A stretch of 64,000 nt of DNA from Rapana venosa (Eukaryota; Mollusca; Gastropoda; Neogastropoda; Muricidae): assembly GCA_028751875.1 (NCBI GenBank), contig CM054138.1, forward strand, positions 39,884,116 to 39,948,115. The letters run 5' to 3'. The notes beneath the pieces were generated by a model that saw only the letters and a program-made list of their open reading frames with translations, was not told the origin of the DNA and ran no database searches. Position 1 is the first letter of the stretch. The number at the start of each line of letters is the position of its first letter. The position numbers and the translations under genes are program-made. Below, in pieces: positions 63,246 through 64,000 of the stretch.

Positions 63246-63539
63246 AGGCTCTACCAGAGAGGACTCTTCCCCAACCATGTCGCTCGTAAGAGGTATTGTT
63301 GCAGTTTCAGTAACAGAGTGGTTTTTAAGTGAATGGGTCGTTAGCCCAATGCACAACCCCCAACCTGGAGGACCAGGGTGCATCGTTTAGTCTGGCTCCT
63401 CCCCCCCAGACCTGTTGAGCATGGTTGAACCTGCCAGAGGCCGAAGCCCCCGCCCACATAGCTCTGGGGGTCATTGAAGCACGCAAGCCATCCCACCACA
63501 ACAAGGTGATACACCATCGGGACAGATGACAGGGATTAC

Positions 63540-63738
63540 TAAAGATTTATTTATTCTTTTATTTGGAGGATAAAGGGATAAACAGTCATGTGCTTTTGTT
63601 TTTACATCCAGTCCCCATGCGCTTGTAGTTTTGTCATTCGTTCCCACCAGCAAAACTGGCAAAGGCAGAACAAATTTTAACATGTGCGCAAGGTGTTCTG
63701 CAGGGGTCTTCAGTCTATCCAAAAGACAGAGAGAGAGA
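63540..63738 (-). mobile_element. Family C SINE, partial
   Basis: TTTATTCTTTTATTTGGAGG, ACATCCAGTCCCCATGCG and GTGCGCAAGGTGTTCTGC occur in the family order. The head is missing and a short (GA)n follows. Confidence 0.65.
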
Positions 63739-64000
63739 GAGAGAATTGTTTCATAAAATACATGTAATTACAATGATTTTATCAGATATATGTATCATGT
63801 ACCAAAAACAAATAGTAGTTTTTGACAGCTTATGTAAAATCATGAAAATTACAGATTTCATCAGATTTATGTATCAGGGTCTACATGAATATGTTGTCCC
63901 CCCCCTACACACACACACTCACAGGCTCTGTCTCAGAGTGTCTGTATAAACTGTTCTCTTAGAAAACAAATTGACAGGTACTTATTTCAATTGAAAAGGT

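Noticed and set aside
63007..63390. Plus-strand frame of 127 aa
   Set aside because: It is antisense to an RTE-type LINE C-terminus whose minus-strand motifs are recognisable.

Overview
This is nuclear DNA of an animal, most likely a marine mollusc and probably a gastropod. The genes are split by GT-AG introns of 0.1 to 9 kb. Microsatellites are abundant. At least four kinds of non-LTR retrotransposon and several tRNA-headed SINE families fill the introns and intergenic DNA. The mollusc call rests on repeat style, not on a diagnostic gene, so it is moderate. No bacterial operons, CRISPR arrays or functional tRNA/rRNA genes are visible.

Three protein-coding genes can be assembled exon by exon with consistent splice phases. 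(1) A retinol-dehydrogenase-like short-chain dehydrogenase (320 aa, seven exons, minus strand, 2166-13836). (2) An orthologue of the FYVE zinc-finger protein ZFYVE21 (241 aa, seven exons, minus strand, 38305-53499), with a 9-kb intron 5. (3) A kelch-propeller type I membrane protein (about 505 aa, two exons, plus strand, 54799-61031), lying head-to-head with ZFYVE21; its reading frame is broken by an apparent one-base deletion in a CCC run near 60567. The three gene products have no evident common pathway.

Layout: 1-2100 SINE fragments and unassigned DNA; 2166-13836 the dehydrogenase gene, with retrotransposon fragments and two minisatellites seeded on its own exon boundaries; 13837-16760 mostly unassigned; 16765-21345 a LINE whose endonuclease domain is interrupted by a solo LTR; 22250-25240 a second LINE; 25490-38300 SINEs, simple repeats and long stretches without recognisable genes; 38305-53499 ZFYVE21, whose intron 5 holds a near-complete LINE in sense orientation; 53500-54798 the divergent intergenic region with a young SINE; 54799-61031 the kelch gene; 61032-64000 its 3' UTR, SINEs and a LINE tail.

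The most interesting items are: a canonical 2A-type translational recoding motif preceded by a hydrophobic segment in ORF1 of the LINE at 42484-47562; two minisatellites whose repeat units contain the 3' splice site and first codons of dehydrogenase exons 4 and 5; a SINE family whose head fuses a tRNA-like 5' half to the 3' half of 5S rRNA; and several nested insertions with exact target-site duplications.
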